A DNA stretch of 64,000 bases from Pipra filicauda (GCF_003945595.2 NW_024104509.1:1922001-1986000); one strand, 5' to 3'. Counted from the first letter of the stretch, positions 12,950-25,841 are shown. The notes: generated from the sequence alone by a model not told the origin. Translations and numbers: made by a program.

Positions 12950-14030
12950 GGCCTTGATGAATATAGTGCTCTGGAAACAAAAGTAAAAGATCTCGAAGCA
13001 CAACATAAGCTAACTCAGTCAATAAAATGTTGCATGAAAAATTGGACAGGCATAATGAACTCATAAAAAGAACTGAGTATTGGGTGATTTAACTGCTGAA
13101 AATGCACCTTGTGAAGCAATCCTCAAAGAGCAGCAACAGAGAGGATACATACACAGTATAATAAATTGTCCATGCAAGAAGACCATAGTTGCTTTTACAC
13201 ATTACTAGGAGACAATGCAGTGAGATTTGGCAGAAGTATTAACCAAAATACCATGTAGTTGTCCTCAATGGAAGCAGAATAGAGGTATCAACTGTACCAA
13301 GAAAAATTATTATTACAGAGGACCTTTTAGAAGGAAGAAAGCTAGAATAGACTGCAGCAATGAGAGGGTTTGTTATATTGTTTTAGTTTATATTCTCATA
13401 ATGCTTATAGTTCCATGTGGAATATAATATTATGACTAAATAATAACTTGACAATTACAAATTATCAATATGACCAATCCAAGATGTTTCTGGACATAGA
13501 GAGTAATATGATAAACCCTGACAAGCATTCAAGTTGTTAAACAAAGCACTGCATGATCCTGCAGGATCACTGGCCGTGATCCTTCCACTGTCAGCACAGA
13601 AAAATCCCTTATTTTTTCATGTACCTTATGAGTACCTCTTCATTTACAATTAAGAAGCTTTGGTAATATAGCATGATCCATATAGCACGAATCCTGCTGC
13701 TGCAAATGAAACAATGATCATTGATCATCAAACCTTGACAAATGCTACAAACTGTCGAGGCCCTACCTATGGGCTCCTAGCATGTTGGTAACTCCAGTAA
13801 TATGGATTCTACATTGATTCTGTACTCCCTATTACATGTAGTGACTATGCTTGGGACCGAGGAGCACACTGTGGTGACAGTAAGAATGAGACTTGCAAAA
13901 TTAGAGCAACATTGGAGGTGTATTGCCCTTGGAAGAGAAAAATGTCTGACAGGCAAATAAGTGAATCAAGCAACACTGTCCACAATTACCTATATTCAGG
14001 AACCAAGAAAGACTTTGTAGGAGTGTGATG
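12950..14030 (+). pseudogene. Decayed glycoprotein-like sequence, possible old retroviral env remnant
   Basis: Not a recognised gene. Three open pieces lie in different frames. Piece one, about 12953-13066, is charged and heptad-like. Piece two, 13227-13424, is Cys-containing, has one N-x-T sequon and a basic cluster, and ends in a hydrophobic segment of about 17 residues, like a signal anchor. Piece three, about 13801-14026, is open for 75 codons and has several Cys and an N-x-T sequon; the same frame just upstream (13690-13788) has two more sequons. The order of coil, basic patch, membrane anchor and Cys-rich sequon-bearing part resembles the start of a retroviral envelope protein (foamy-virus-like organisation is one possibility). 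Frameshifts and stops show it cannot be expressed as one protein. No pol or LTR could be tied to it, so a chance arrangement remains possible. Confidence 0.2.
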
Positions 14031-14730
14031 AAAGAAAAGTGTCATGTGAACTTTGTATTTGGAGTTTAAATAAGTCCCATGCATAGACACATGAACACCC
14101 ACTTACTATGGACAGATCATATATTTCTGAGCACTGTGTCTGTTAGAGAGCTGACTCTTACATAAAGAATCTTTGGCCCTTATTATCCACTGTATTGATA
14201 GCAATCTTTAAAAAGCATAAGCCTCTGTGAGGGAGCAACGACAGCTGATAGAGCAGTAAGGAGATAGAGGAGAGGAGCACTCCCGGTTCACATGCACCAG
14301 TTCCATGTCAGAAAAAAATCCCAAAACATAGCTTTGTTAGTATCTCCTTATGACATCTAATCTACAATAGGAAAAGCATTAAGGTTTCTACTGCTTCAGC
14401 CTTCTTTTCTTGATGTACATACTCTTCTGTGCTCCATTGCTATCTCTCTGTTAACACTTAAGGAGATGTTCAATATGAAGTTAGTTGTCCATGCTGAATG
14501 TCATAATAATAATAATAATTTCAATATAATTGAGAAATACAGTTGTGGAGCTATTTACATGTAAATTAGCCATGGTATTAAAGAAACAGTCCCCTCTATA
14601 CAGCTAAAGATACCTTGCAGTCTGATAAACATTTTGTTTCATACCTTGTATTTTGCTGATTTGATGACAGAAATGTTATGTTTCATTATGTTTCTCTCTA
14701 GACCTCAGCAAACAAACTGGAACTGACAAT

Positions 14731-14783
14731 TGAACTCAATGATCTTAGAGGTCTTTTCCAACATTAAAGATTTTATGATGGCT
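14731..14783 (+). mobile_element. CR1 3'-end relic
   Basis: About 50 bp matching the CR1 terminus: ATTGAACTCAATGATCTTAG, then AGGTCTTTTCCAACATTAAA and a degraded octamer tail ending TTTTATGATGG. The usual ATTCTATG repeats are mutated, so it is old. Confidence 0.7.
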
Positions 14784-16487
14784 TTAAAAAAAAAAAACAA
14801 AACACCAAAAGGGTGCCATTAACTCTAAGGAGTGGTCCAGCTCCATAAGAAAGCGTCCTAGGAGCCTAAACATTACACTCAGCAAAGCAAGATGTTTGTT
14901 TCAATCACAATAAGTTTCCTCAGCCTGCACTGTGTCACTGTACTCCTCTTCAGAGAGGTCCACATTATCTTTAACAAAATTATCTTCAACAAAAAGGAAA
15001 ATGTCCCCATTACACTGTTCACTGATACAAGATAGAATCTCAGGAATCATCTACACTGTTTCCTTTTCTGTACGTGGTGTAGTAGCCACCACCAAGAGAG
15101 CCCTTGTAAAACCTTCAAAATTTTATCTTTAATTTTTCCCCTGCCTCTGTGAATACACAAGATTTGTGGCTAACCTCCACTGACTTATTTACTGCTAGAA
15201 ACTGGCCTACTTAAATATGTGGTTTTATGGACAGCGGAAGACACTTTTTGAACTTTACTTATGCAAATGAATAATTTTTTATGAGGTGTGCTTTTTACAC
15301 ATGTTTACTACCCATTTATTTCATTCTTTTTTTTTCAGTAAATACTTTGCTGACAGAAAAACCTACCTTTAAGTACTAATCCTGTGCAACTGACACACAA
15401 ATATGAGCTCCTATGTAAGTCATTCTATTATGGAGTGAATTTACGAGAACATGACATGGCAAAATTTTAATTCATAAAGGGAGATCATGAAAATTAAACA
15501 CTTTGACAGACTAGACATAGAGGTAGAAAGAGTCCTATGCTGCCTTATCACCAAACATGCCTGTCTGAGTCAAGATTACAGTGGTTTCATTGCCTCCTTC
15601 TGTGCCTACCTCCCTAGCACACAAGCAGCTGCCTGCGAGAAGAGTGGGTGAGGCAGCTTGATGCAGATTTTTATGTGGTATTATGGTACTATTGCAGCCA
15701 GAAAACATGAAAAGTAGAGACACACAGTTCATTAGGAGTTCCTGAATGTCATACAAAGAGCTGGAGAAGGTAGTTCTGTATCAAAATGACTAATTTCTGA
15801 CAGTCCGAAACTTTTCATAACCACCAACCAGCAGAGTCTGATTTAATTTTTCACTGTTAAATCTTGCATTCAGAATTGTCCAGGCTTTGTCAACAACAGA
15901 GACCAGCCTGAACACTCTATATAACCTGAACAAAAATTTCAGTCTCATTTACTAAAAGATTTTTTAAACAGAATATTTTTAGGAGTGTCAGCTGTCACTA
16001 GCATTAATTTTGACAGCTCTAGTTATGCGTGTGACTCACGTAAACATCTCCTAGGAGCATTGATATGCTCTGAATAGAAGAATCAGCGGTCTGATGCTTT
16101 ACTGCCTCAGGGCTGTTTGTGTGATGTTACTGCTTTAACTTCCAAAACCATGTTTTTATTTCAAAGATGCACTTTAATACTTAAACAAACCAAATACACA
16201 ACTTTAATTTTTCTCTTGAATAGTACATGAAATAAATTATTTTGAAGGTGAGACTTCTAACAATGGTATTCAACCAGGGAAATGTAAAACAAATGTAGGG
16301 ACAGAATAAAGACCACATCAGTTTAGAGAATCCAGAAAGAAGTTAAATATTTAAAACTAAAATTCTTACTGTGTAAATAAAACACTACATGATTAAACAA
16401 AAATATCTGCTTGTTTTTTTGTCACTGTGCTCTCTGTGAGAAAGCTTGTTGCTATTAAGTACTGATGTACAAATCTGTAAATGTGTG

Positions 16488-16502
16488 TGGCAGTGAACTA
16501 CA
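16488..16502. repeat. Target-site duplication, left, of RTE copy A
   Basis: TGGCAGTGAACTACA, an exact match to 17602-17616. It marks the 3' end of the minus-oriented element. Confidence 0.9.
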
Positions 16503-17601
16503 TCATCATCATAACCACGGCTAGACTTTGCTAATGAAGATTTGGGAAGGGCTCTACCCACATTTGCTACAAACGGCCTGGTGGCTAAAGAGGCCAATGC
16601 AAGATAGACAAATCCGGTTGCAAAAGACACAGCAGAAAGACTCCTTGGATGGTATCGACAAGACACGATTCTTTCCGTGTTGTCTTTTCTACTCGAGAGT
16701 GATCCTGCGTGCGTTCTCAAAGGAAGCAGAAGCGTTATGGATCGTGTGTCTCCAGACCTCCCGATTGGAGGACAGAGTAGACCAGTTATGTTGATCAATA
16801 TGACCGAGGCTGAGATGTTGTTTCAGTGAGTCCTTGTATCTTCTCTTCAGGGCTCCTCTCTTGAGGCAGCCAGTGGCAAGTTCACCATAAAGCAAGATTT
16901 AGGGGGGTCGTGGTCCTTCATCCTGGAGACGTGCCCTGCCCAACGCAGCTGTGTTCTCAGCAACATGGCCTCTATACTCGTGACTGCTGCCTGTTCTAGA
17001 ACAGATGTATTGGTCACATAATCTGACCAGTGGATATTTAGGATTGTACAGAGACAGCGTTGATGGAAACGTTCTAGGAGTCGCAGGTGGTGGCGGCAGA
17101 TGACCCATGATTCGGATCCATATAAAAGAGCAGACAGTACAATGGTTCTGTAAACACTTTGTGCTTTTCTTCAGCCATTGTGCATTTTTCAGCACAATGG
17201 CTCTGTAAACACTTTGTGCTTTTTTCTGATGAAATAAACTGTGTTTATTTCATCAGACTCTTTTATAGAGTTTTCAAAAAGCTTTATATGCCTTTGCTAA
17301 CCTGTTGTCTATCTCCCCATCAATCTTACCATGTGAGGAGATGATGCTACCTAGGTAATTAAACTGCTGGACTGATTTGAGCTCTGATTCCCCAATGGTG
17401 ATATGGGGATGATGGAAGACTTCCTGAGGTGCAGGTTGATAGAGAACCTCTGTCTTCTTCAAGCTGACTTCCAGCCAAAAAAGCTCAGCAGCCTCAGCAA
17501 AGCAGGATGTTAAACGCTGCAGAGCTACTTTTGTGTGGGCGACAAGGGCGTCGTCATCAGCATAAAGCAGCTCCTGGACAAGATGATTTAAGGTCTTAGT
17601 A
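16503..17601 (-). mobile_element. RTE-clade LINE (AviRTE-like), 5'-truncated copy A
   Basis: Non-LTR retrotransposon read on the minus strand. Its 5' end begins in the reverse transcriptase just before the YADD catalytic box (codons at 17553-17564). Next come KKTEVLYQPAPQEVFHHPHI and FNYLGSIISSHGKIDGEI, then the C-terminal region and a 3' end with a short (GAT)n tail instead of poly(A). The protein is not CR1-like: compare LYADDDALVAHT here with FADDTKL of CR1. It is closely similar to copy C at 37823-39127. Exact 15-bp target duplications at both ends fix its limits. The reading frame is broken, notably by a rearrangement at 17160-17260. RTE assignment rests on recalled family motifs and the microsatellite-type tail; the exact subfamily is inferred. 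Confidence 0.85.
17173..17256. repeat. Two adjacent hairpin palindromes inside RTE copy A
   Basis: Perfect inverted repeats: 11-bp arms 17173-17183 and 17192-17202 (loop 8), and 14-bp arms 17226-17239 and 17243-17256 (loop 3). Copy C has no such palindromes at the matching place. The segment also repeats the phrase CTGTAAACACTTTGTGCTTT (17148-17167 and 17203-17222). Confidence 0.9.
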
Positions 17602-17616
17602 TGGCAGTGAACTACA
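17602..17616. repeat. Target-site duplication, right, of RTE copy A
   Basis: Second copy of TGGCAGTGAACTACA, directly after the 5'-truncation point of the minus-oriented element. Confidence 0.9.
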
Positions 17617-20157
17617 ATCACCTAGTAAAATGTATAATTCCAAGGTCAAATTTGTTCATAAGATGAAGGCAGAGGGACCCCAGTCGACAAAGTGGACAAG
17701 ATTTTGTCTTCCCAAAATTTTACAGGCCTAAAAAACACAGCTCAAAAAACAATCAGGGACAAAGACATAAAATAAACAAGACTCCTTACTGAGAAGGGAG
17801 AATATATTTCTATGCCAACAGAAAAGCTGTGCTATCAGTAGGGATTTGATGCAGAATAACAAACTGAAACTTTTGCAGACATAGAAAGAAAATGTCTCAT
17901 ATTATCTAACAGACTGCAAAATTAAAGCAATTATGATGTTTTAGCATTTGTAAGAATGCACTTTTGGTTAAAACATTTAAAAGTGACAATAAATGAAACA
18001 TTCTACCCCAAGGCATTTTTCAGCTATCATTTAAAAAGTCCAGTTCCTAAGCTTTATGGCTCTTCCTTGTATATTTCCCTAAGGAATACAATTCCAGGAA
18101 GAGTAGAGATGAGCATATACATATGAAAAATTTAAAACTGAGAAAAAAAATTATATTGAACATACTTGGTATAATGGACAGATTCAAAGAATTCATAGTT
18201 AAGATTAGACTTAAAAGAAAAGCAAGTACTTAAGGCTGAAATGCCTGCAGACATCAGTATCATATGTACAATGATACTTTGTAACTAGCAAAGGAGAAGA
18301 TGGCATTTGAGAACCTATGCAGAAAGGTAGAGGAAATATTTTATTTAATTTATGTTTTATCTTATTATATATTGTCCTTTCTTACCAATGCTTATAAAAT
18401 AGCTGCATAAAAGAGCAGAATAATCCACAGATAACCTGCTAATGGACAGACGTCATTCAGCTCAATCTTTGATGCAGTCTTTAATGTGGATTTCAAGAAG
18501 ATTTTGAACAATGGCTTAGCTGTGAAATCAGATTCTATTGCTATGACATTTGTGACAGATGGGTCTTGTTTTCTCTTCACAGTAAAAACATTTTTCCCTT
18601 TCTATAGTGCAATACAAACACTTCCTCAACAGTAACATAAACAAAAAAATCTATATATGAAAAAAAAAATCTATCAAAAGAATACCTGCAGAAGAATTTA
18701 TATAAAGGAAATGTTCCCAGCCTCAAGGAGGTGATTGCACAACAGTACTTTAACTCTCCTCGTCTGTCAGCGCAACAAGAAACACAGGAAAAAACAATGA
18801 TACAGTTACTGCAAGACCAGGAAGGATCCTGTTTTAACCTAAGACTGAAATATTCTTTATTTCATAATTGGCCTGGGAGAATATCATACATTTTATGCCA
18901 CAATCACCTATAAAATGTGTAGAGCTAAATTGTATAAAAGTACAATTGAGTTAAAAGTTTGTGGGTTTTTTTGCTTTTTTTGCCCTTTTTTTTTTTTTTT
19001 TTGCTCTTCATTGAAATCTCTCCTAGGAGACTGACAAAATAGCATAAACATTACCTTGCATAAACATTAGGGTTGCAATCTAATCGGAAGCCATCCTTGC
19101 TGTCTGTGAACGAACATCTCCAGGTTCTCTGAGCTCTCGATATTCAAGTGGGCATATTGAGTGCATTGAAATGAAATCTGAAAAATCTTGCATGCTAAGC
19201 ACCAAGCAAACAATTGCAAAACAGTAATGAGTAATAGGCAACCAAACATAGCACACAGGCTAGTGGCCAGTTTCCTGCATTTACAGGGAATATCCCCTAA
19301 AATCACTGGGCTCTGGAGTCTATCTCTGGCACAGGGATACTTTGTTACTAATAAAAGAGTAGGAAAGGAGAAAATGCCATCTACAGAGCAGGCTCCTGTA
19401 TTGACATTTCCTGGAGAGAAAAAAGACACCACGAAAAGTCTGTTATCAGAGATTTGACACTGGAGTCCTGCACAAAAAAATCCATGTGCCACCAGGACAG
19501 AAAAAGGGGACAACCAGTTTGACTGTTCACACAGTGTTAGCCATGCTCTGCAATGCTTGCATCTGACCAGATTTAAACCTGAAACTGAGTTTTTTACTCT
19601 TGGTATAATTTAGGTATATATGGGGTGACTCAGCTTTTGGCACTTGAAACAATCAAGTTTTAAGCAGGCCCAGACATGCCCAAGCAGACACATGTGTACC
19701 AGGGTAACTTTGCTGGTGGAAAGATGTGTTCACAGAAACTTCAGATAATTTCAGAAAAAGCAAGGGGAAAAGTTTTACTCTGTTATTCTGAATGTATTCC
19801 ACCATGAAAGCCTATCTTTTTTTGAGGATTCAGGTACTGCCTCTTATTTTGTATCTCTCAGCTAGGTGGATCTGACACAGTATCCACCAATTCCTTGACC
19901 ATTCAACTGAATCACTTTGGATGGCCATGTATTTGTTTGGAGACTAACCTTAGCAAAAGAAACCAAACTAAAAGAGGAAATTCAAGCAGCCTTGATGGAT
20001 AGTAATCAAAGCTCACCGAGTGTGCAGAGATGATACCATCACTTGACATGTAAAATGAGCAGTTCTGCTATGTATCTTTGGCACATCATAAAACAGTTTA
20101 GAAAAATAATCCTACATCAGAAGTAAAATATAGCTAACAATGATGCAGGATGATAAC
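17617..20157. other. Intergenic, no gene recognised
   Basis: AT-rich sequence with a poly(T)/TTTG-rich patch near 18958-19003. A stretch at 19067-19513 is open on both strands (148 aa on -, 89 aa on +), but neither product has a recognisable motif. Confidence 0.7.
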
Positions 20158-21173
20158 AATGAGGTGGGTTGAGAAGTGGTTGAATGGCAAATGCAAAAGG
20201 ATTGTAGTCAGTGGCACAAGTACTAGTTGAAAGCCTGTAACTATTGGTATCCCTCAAAGTTTAATACTGGGCCCAGTATCAACGACTTGGATGAAGGGTA
20301 AGATGCCTCCCCAGCAAGTTCCCTGATGACATAAAGCTGGGAGAAGTGGCTAATATCCCAGAGGGCTGTTGCAGCCCTTCAGAAGAATCTCAACAGGCAG
20401 GAGAGATGGGCAGAGAAGAACCTTCAAAAATACAACAATTTGTGGAGTCCTACACCTGGAGATGAATAAGCCCAGCCAACAGCATAGCCTGGGGCCTCAC
20501 CTGCTGGAAAGAGGAGACCCTGGTCTCTGTGGAGAAGGACCTGGGGGTCCTGGGGGACAGTAAACTGTCCATATGCCAGCAGTGTGTCCTTGTGGCCAAG
20601 AAGGCCAGTGGTATCCTTGGGTGTACTAGGAAGAGCACTGCCAGCAGGTTAAATCTTGACCCTTTACTCAGCCCTGGTAAGGCTGCATCTGGAGTGCTGC
20701 ATCCAGTTCTGGTTTCCCCAGTACAAGGCTCCTGGATCTCATCCAGCAAAGGGCAGTAAAGATGATTAAGGGATTGGAACACTCTCTTTTATGAAAAGGC
20801 TGAGGGAGTTGGGCCTGTTCAGCCTTGAGAAGAGATGACTGAAAGGGGACCTCATCAATGTATACAGGTGTATGAAGGGAAGATGTCAAGAGAATGGAGC
20901 CAGGCTCTTCTCGATGATGCCAAGGATTGGACAAGAGGCAGAGGGCAGAAACTGATGCACAGGAACAACTTTTTTACTGTGCAGATGACCATGCATTGGA
21001 ACAGGCTGCCCAGAGACGTTGTGGAGTCTCCTTCACTGGAGACATTCAAGAACCATCTGGACATAATCCTGTGCAATGTGTTCTAGGGCACCCTGCTTGA
21101 GTAGAGAGGTTGTACCAGATGACTCACTGTAGTGACTTCCAGCCTTACCCATTTTGTGATTCTGTGATTCCAC
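20158..21173 (+). mobile_element. CR1 LINE, ORF2 C-terminus and 3' end
   Basis: A 5'-truncated CR1 of about 1 kb. It starts in the RT region (GTGGGTTGAGAAGTGGTTGA near 20164). It contains the MEKDLGVLGDSKLSICQQCV stretch (20529-20588), the GLFSLEKR-type region near 20815-20835 and the FTVQMTMHWNRLPRDVVESP stretch (20970-21029). It ends in TGTGATTCTGTGATTC at about 21173. Stops and frameshifts interrupt the frame. Confidence 0.93.
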
Positions 21174-23150
21174 AGTGATGTCCAGTTTTGTATTCATACT
21201 TTCCTGGAGTTAATTTTCCTTGTTTCTTGTTGTAAAATTTCCATACTATTTTAGTCTGCTTGTGACTTACAGAAGACAAAAAGAACTTAATCTTCAGTGC
21301 ATAGTGGTAGCTGAAGTTTAGGTCATTTTGTTTTTTACTGGTGCACTGCTAGAAGTTGTCTAGAGGAAGTGTTGTTTTCAGATGTACATTTATTTGTTGT
21401 AGCTAGCTGAAATACAAAGTGGTGAATGGATATAACACTCTTCTGCATGTAACCAGGCTGTTCTGCCTTACATTGAGATGAAAATACCTTCCTTTCTGCA
21501 CCTTCATGCTTGCTTTTTGTTAGGGAATGGAAAGGTAAAGTCTGAAGTATTCTTGAACTTGTTTGGCCATGATGTGAAAAATGAAGGGATAGGTACCTGT
21601 ATCCTTCTGAAACAGATGTCTCAGCTTTTGAAGCTGTATTGCATCAACCTACATGGGCAGTATATGTGAGGAAGGACAATACTTCTGCTCTATTCTGTCA
21701 CAGCTTATAAAGGCCATGGATTTCTCTTCAGTCATATCTTTGCATGTGATCTCTATTGTGGTGTTTAGGCCATTACATATTCATCATAACATGGATTGTT
21801 TTGAGTGCTGTTTGCCACCTCTATAGAGGGAACTAGAGTTTATAGTTTGTCTGAACATCTTTGTTTTGCAAAGATTTTCCCCAAATTATTCTGGATAAAA
21901 CTTTTCTATCTCTATATTACTACACATCTATACATTTATCCAGGAAAATGAAAATCTATACTTATTTATTTTAAACAAGACATGTAAGACAGAGGGCTTT
22001 TTTTTTCCTGACCAAATAGAAGCTTCTGAAATGAAAACTCACTTTGATGAGTTTGCAGTTTGCCTTTTCTGTATACTTATAAATAATGTTTAAAACTGGC
22101 TTTTTAACAAGCATTTAATATTGTCATATTATTATAAGAGGATAGGTGGACTATTTTAGTCTGAGAAGTACCTATGATTCAGACTACCTGGTTCAGCAAT
22201 TCTGCTTTAAAAAGCAGAAACCAAAAGTCTTATTCCCAAGCAGTTATACTATCACTTATTTTCTCTGAAAAAAGCCACTAATATTGGAAAGGGTTTTTTT
22301 CCCTGAACTTTTCCATGCACTATTTCAGACGGGCTAATAAATTTCTTGTTTCTTTTAGAGAGCCACAGAACAGCAAAACCTGCATCATTTGCACGAATCA
22401 AAATATCATATGAGCAGACTTCTGGCATTTCCATGAATTTCCAGTTGATTTGAAACTATACTAGCAGCCTTGGTTCTGTAAACTTTTACAGGATCAAATA
22501 GAAGGGATTTATTCTTTCTTAAGGCAGTTGTTCACATGGATAATGGGAAGTATCTTATGTTGTTCTGACCTCTGCTGGAGATAAGATCAAGGCACATGTA
22601 AATTTGGGGTTTTTTCCTTTCCAGGAAAGTGGAAGGGAAAAGAAAAAAACCCTTTTAACTTCACTGTAAGTTTTAAAACCATTTCATATTATGCATACAG
22701 GTAATAGATTCATGCGTATTTGGTGGCCCATATCAATATGAAACTAATGGTTAGGTACTCACAACCCTAGATGTTCACTTTACTAGTAACACTCAAAGAT
22801 CCCAGTCAGTTTTGGAATAGGTCTGCAGTGGGACCCTCACAAACAGAAAAAAAATCTAAGGTACCTCAAAATGTTTACATATAGTTCAGGATATGATGCA
22901 GTCAGTAAATTTGACAAAGTAAAATAGCTGAAAAAAAGGTGGCTAGGCAGATAAAAGTAATATTATTTTTTTCTTAATTTTTTTAATGAGTTAAATTTAA
23001 CATAAATTCAACAGTTAATAAAGTGAACACACTAGGAATCTATTTTTTTTACTAAATTCATATGTGAATGCTGGATTTTGATCTCTTTATCTACAGTTTG
23101 AAGTGATAGAGTGAATAGGGTAGAAGCTAAACTACAAATGAGATTCAGAA
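21174..23150. other. Intergenic, no gene recognised
   Basis: AT-rich sequence between two CR1 copies. No repeat family, RNA or exon recognised. Confidence 0.7.
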
Positions 23151-24745
23151 TTAGCAAGGAGGAAGGGCAAAGAGCAAGATTTCAGGAGAAGGTTGAAGGT
23201 TGAGAGAAAGACAATCACCTCCCTCAACCAGCTGGTGGTGGTTTGCCTGATGCCCTCTAGGACATGGTTGGCCCTCCTGGTTGCCAGGGCACTGCTGACT
23301 CATATTCAGCTTGCCACCAACCAGGACCCCCAGGTCCCTTTCCATGACACTGCTTTCCAGCATCTCATTCTCCCATCTTTATGAACATCCAGGGTTGCCT
23401 CATGCCAGGTATAGAATCCAGTACTTCTCCTCGTTGAACTTCATATGATTGGTGATTGCCAAGTCCTCTAATTTGTCAAAGTCTCTCTGCAGGACCTCCC
23501 TATATTCAAGGGAGTCAACAGCTCCTCCTAGTTTTGTGTTGTCTGCCAAATTGCTTAGTATCCTTTCCAGTCCTGTGTCCAAGTCAGTTACGAAGATGTT
23601 GAACAGCATAGGGCCTGAAATAGAGCCCTGTGGAACCCCACGGCTGACAGCTCACCAGTCTGATGTCACCTCATTCACTATTAACCTCTGTGCTCGACCC
23701 ATGAGCCAATTGCTCACCCACCACATAATGTGTTTATCCAGCTCTGTGTGGACATTTTGTCCACAAGGACACTGTGAGACAGTATCGAACGCTTTACTGA
23801 AATCCAAAAGGATTACATCAACTGGCTTCCTTTGATCAGCTGTGTGGGTTACCTTGTCATAAAAGGAAATCAAGTTTGATAAATGTGGCTTTCCTCTCAT
23901 GAAGCCATGCTGTCAGTGACTGATGACTGTATTGTCTTTCAGGTGTTTTTCAATACCTCCCAGAATAATCTTCTCTGTAACTTTACCAGGCACTGAAGTG
24001 AGACTGACAGGCCTGTAGTTTCCAGGCTCCTCCTTCTTGGCCTTGAAAATCAGGACAACATTCGTCAGCTTCCAGTCAGCTGGGACCTCTCCGAATTCCC
24101 AAGACTACTCGAGTATCATTGGGAGAGGTTTTGCGATGACATTAGCGAGATGTTTGAGGATGGTGAATCCCATCAGGCCCCATAGATTTGTAGGGATCCA
24201 GCTGGACCAGTAGATCCTGCACAATTTCCAGGTTGACTGGGAGCTGATCATTCTCACAGTTACGGTCCCTCAGCTCAGGGCACTGAGACCCCCTTGGTCC
24301 ATCACTGATGTTGAAGACAGAGGCAAAGAAAGCATTAAACACCTCTGCCTTGTCTCTGTCCCTGGTTGGGAAGTGACCATTCTCCTCTTGTAATGGCCTG
24401 ATATTATTTCTACACTGCCTATTACCATAAATATATTTGAAAAAGCTCTTTTCATGGTCCTCCAGATTTCTGGCCAGCTGCAACTCCAGTTGAGCTTTGG
24501 CCACATGAATTTTCTCCCTGCAGTGGCAAGGAGCATCTCCGAATTCATCCAGTCTCACTTGGCCTTGATTCCACTGGGCATAAGCCTTCTGTTTTTGCCT
24601 TCTTTCCAAGAAAAAAACCTGCTCAGACAAGCCAGCCTTCTGCCTTGCCTGCTTGACTTCTGACATTTGGGAATTGCCTGCTCCTGTGCCCTTAGGAGGT
24701 GATGTTTGAAAAGTGACCAGCACTGATGGACCCCAGCACCTGCAT
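23151..24745 (-). mobile_element. CR1 LINE, reverse transcriptase part, inactive
   Basis: Minus-strand CR1 of about 1.6 kb truncated at both ends. In order from 24745 downward it shows the linker before the RT (EVKQARQKAGLSEQVFFLER), the PYKSMGPDGIHHP motif, LLDFSKAFDTVS (23800-23840 region), and the catalytic-box region around 23550, where the usual FADDTKL reads LADNTKL. It then has the MERDLGVLVGGKLNMSQQCP stretch (23298-23357). The changed second catalytic Asp and several frameshifts mean it cannot be active. It is clearly related to the CR1 at 58125-61746. Confidence 0.93.
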
Positions 24746-25841
24746 CAGTTGGTGAACTGATGAGGTAACTAAACAGGTGAACTACTGAGGTAAACTACCT
24801 CCTAGTTCAAACACTCTAGAATATAAAAATACAAAAAGGATTTTACCAACCTAATTTAATTTGGTTGAGAGGTACCTTCAAATAAAGAAACAGACTAAAA
24901 GTGTGTTTCAAAGAATTAATGAATGCCTTTTAGAAAACATTAGAGTCATGTCAGAGATACCAAATAATCTTTAAAAGTGAACCTATCCACCTTGGGTTTG
25001 CTCAGGTAAAGGCCTAAATAACCTTACATATAACCAGGGGCACTTTTTTCTAACTATACTTTGCCAAATTGCATCATGGAAGTGAATATAAGACAGTGAG
25101 GTAAACTCATACAATAAATAAGCAAATATAATTTTAGCATCTGGCTCAATTAAATGCTGCTGTAAACGGTGAAGTGAAACAGTAGAAACAGAGCAAGAAG
25201 AATTCTGGGACTTCTCTCATCTATACATCAAACCAGAAATTAAATACTGGATTCTCCCATATGGGAATGACTTGAAGAACATTGCAGGCAAAGAAATCAC
25301 TATCTGGGTGTGTGGGGGTCAGCAAGTGAGGGCGAAAAGGAAGTAATTTTTTGTTTCTTCATCAAAGTGGAGTCAAAAAGAATCTCCCTTTGTTGTTGAA
25401 ATCATACATCTGCATATGAAAGAAGGAGAAGAGAGACCTATATGAAACTATGTAAACAATCACTGAGCTCTTAGTGCTGGTCCCATGTGTAAAAGAAGTC
25501 CTACAGTCAGAAAAGGACTGCCTGGCTGGGCTGCACTTCCAACAACACTGGTTAAACAAGAGCACCTCCCCTCCTGCCTCAGCATGACATAGTGCCACTA
25601 GTGTAATATGCATGCCTAACACACAGACAGGGAGGGATTGGCTCGGGTAGAGGAGGGCTGTCTACACAACCTGCCTTAACCACAAGTTATTCAGAAAGCC
25701 CCTGGGAGACCACAGTGAAGCAGGAAAGAAACCCATATATAATAATAAGAAAACATGTAATGTGCTTTATGTTCTTTATTATGGCTGATGTCCATTTTCT
25801 AAGCTGTCACAGAACCTAGGACATAGGTTGTATATAGATAT
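24746..25841. other. Intergenic, no gene recognised
   Basis: Unique-looking AT-rich sequence up to the GATA microsatellite. Confidence 0.7.

Larger units (their letters stand above)
10531..16487. other. Intergenic DNA between ALDH1A1 and the first RTE copy
   Basis: No intact gene. It contains a CR1 3'-end relic (14731-14783), a decayed glycoprotein-like stretch (12950-14030, uncertain), and short AAT triplets near 14506-14520. The remainder looks like unique AT-rich sequence. Confidence 0.7.

Noticed and set aside
19067..19513. 148-codon open frame on - with an 89-codon frame on + in the same place
   Set aside because: No recognisable domain, repeat motif or splice context. Two overlapping frames without homology in intergenic DNA are best explained by chance.
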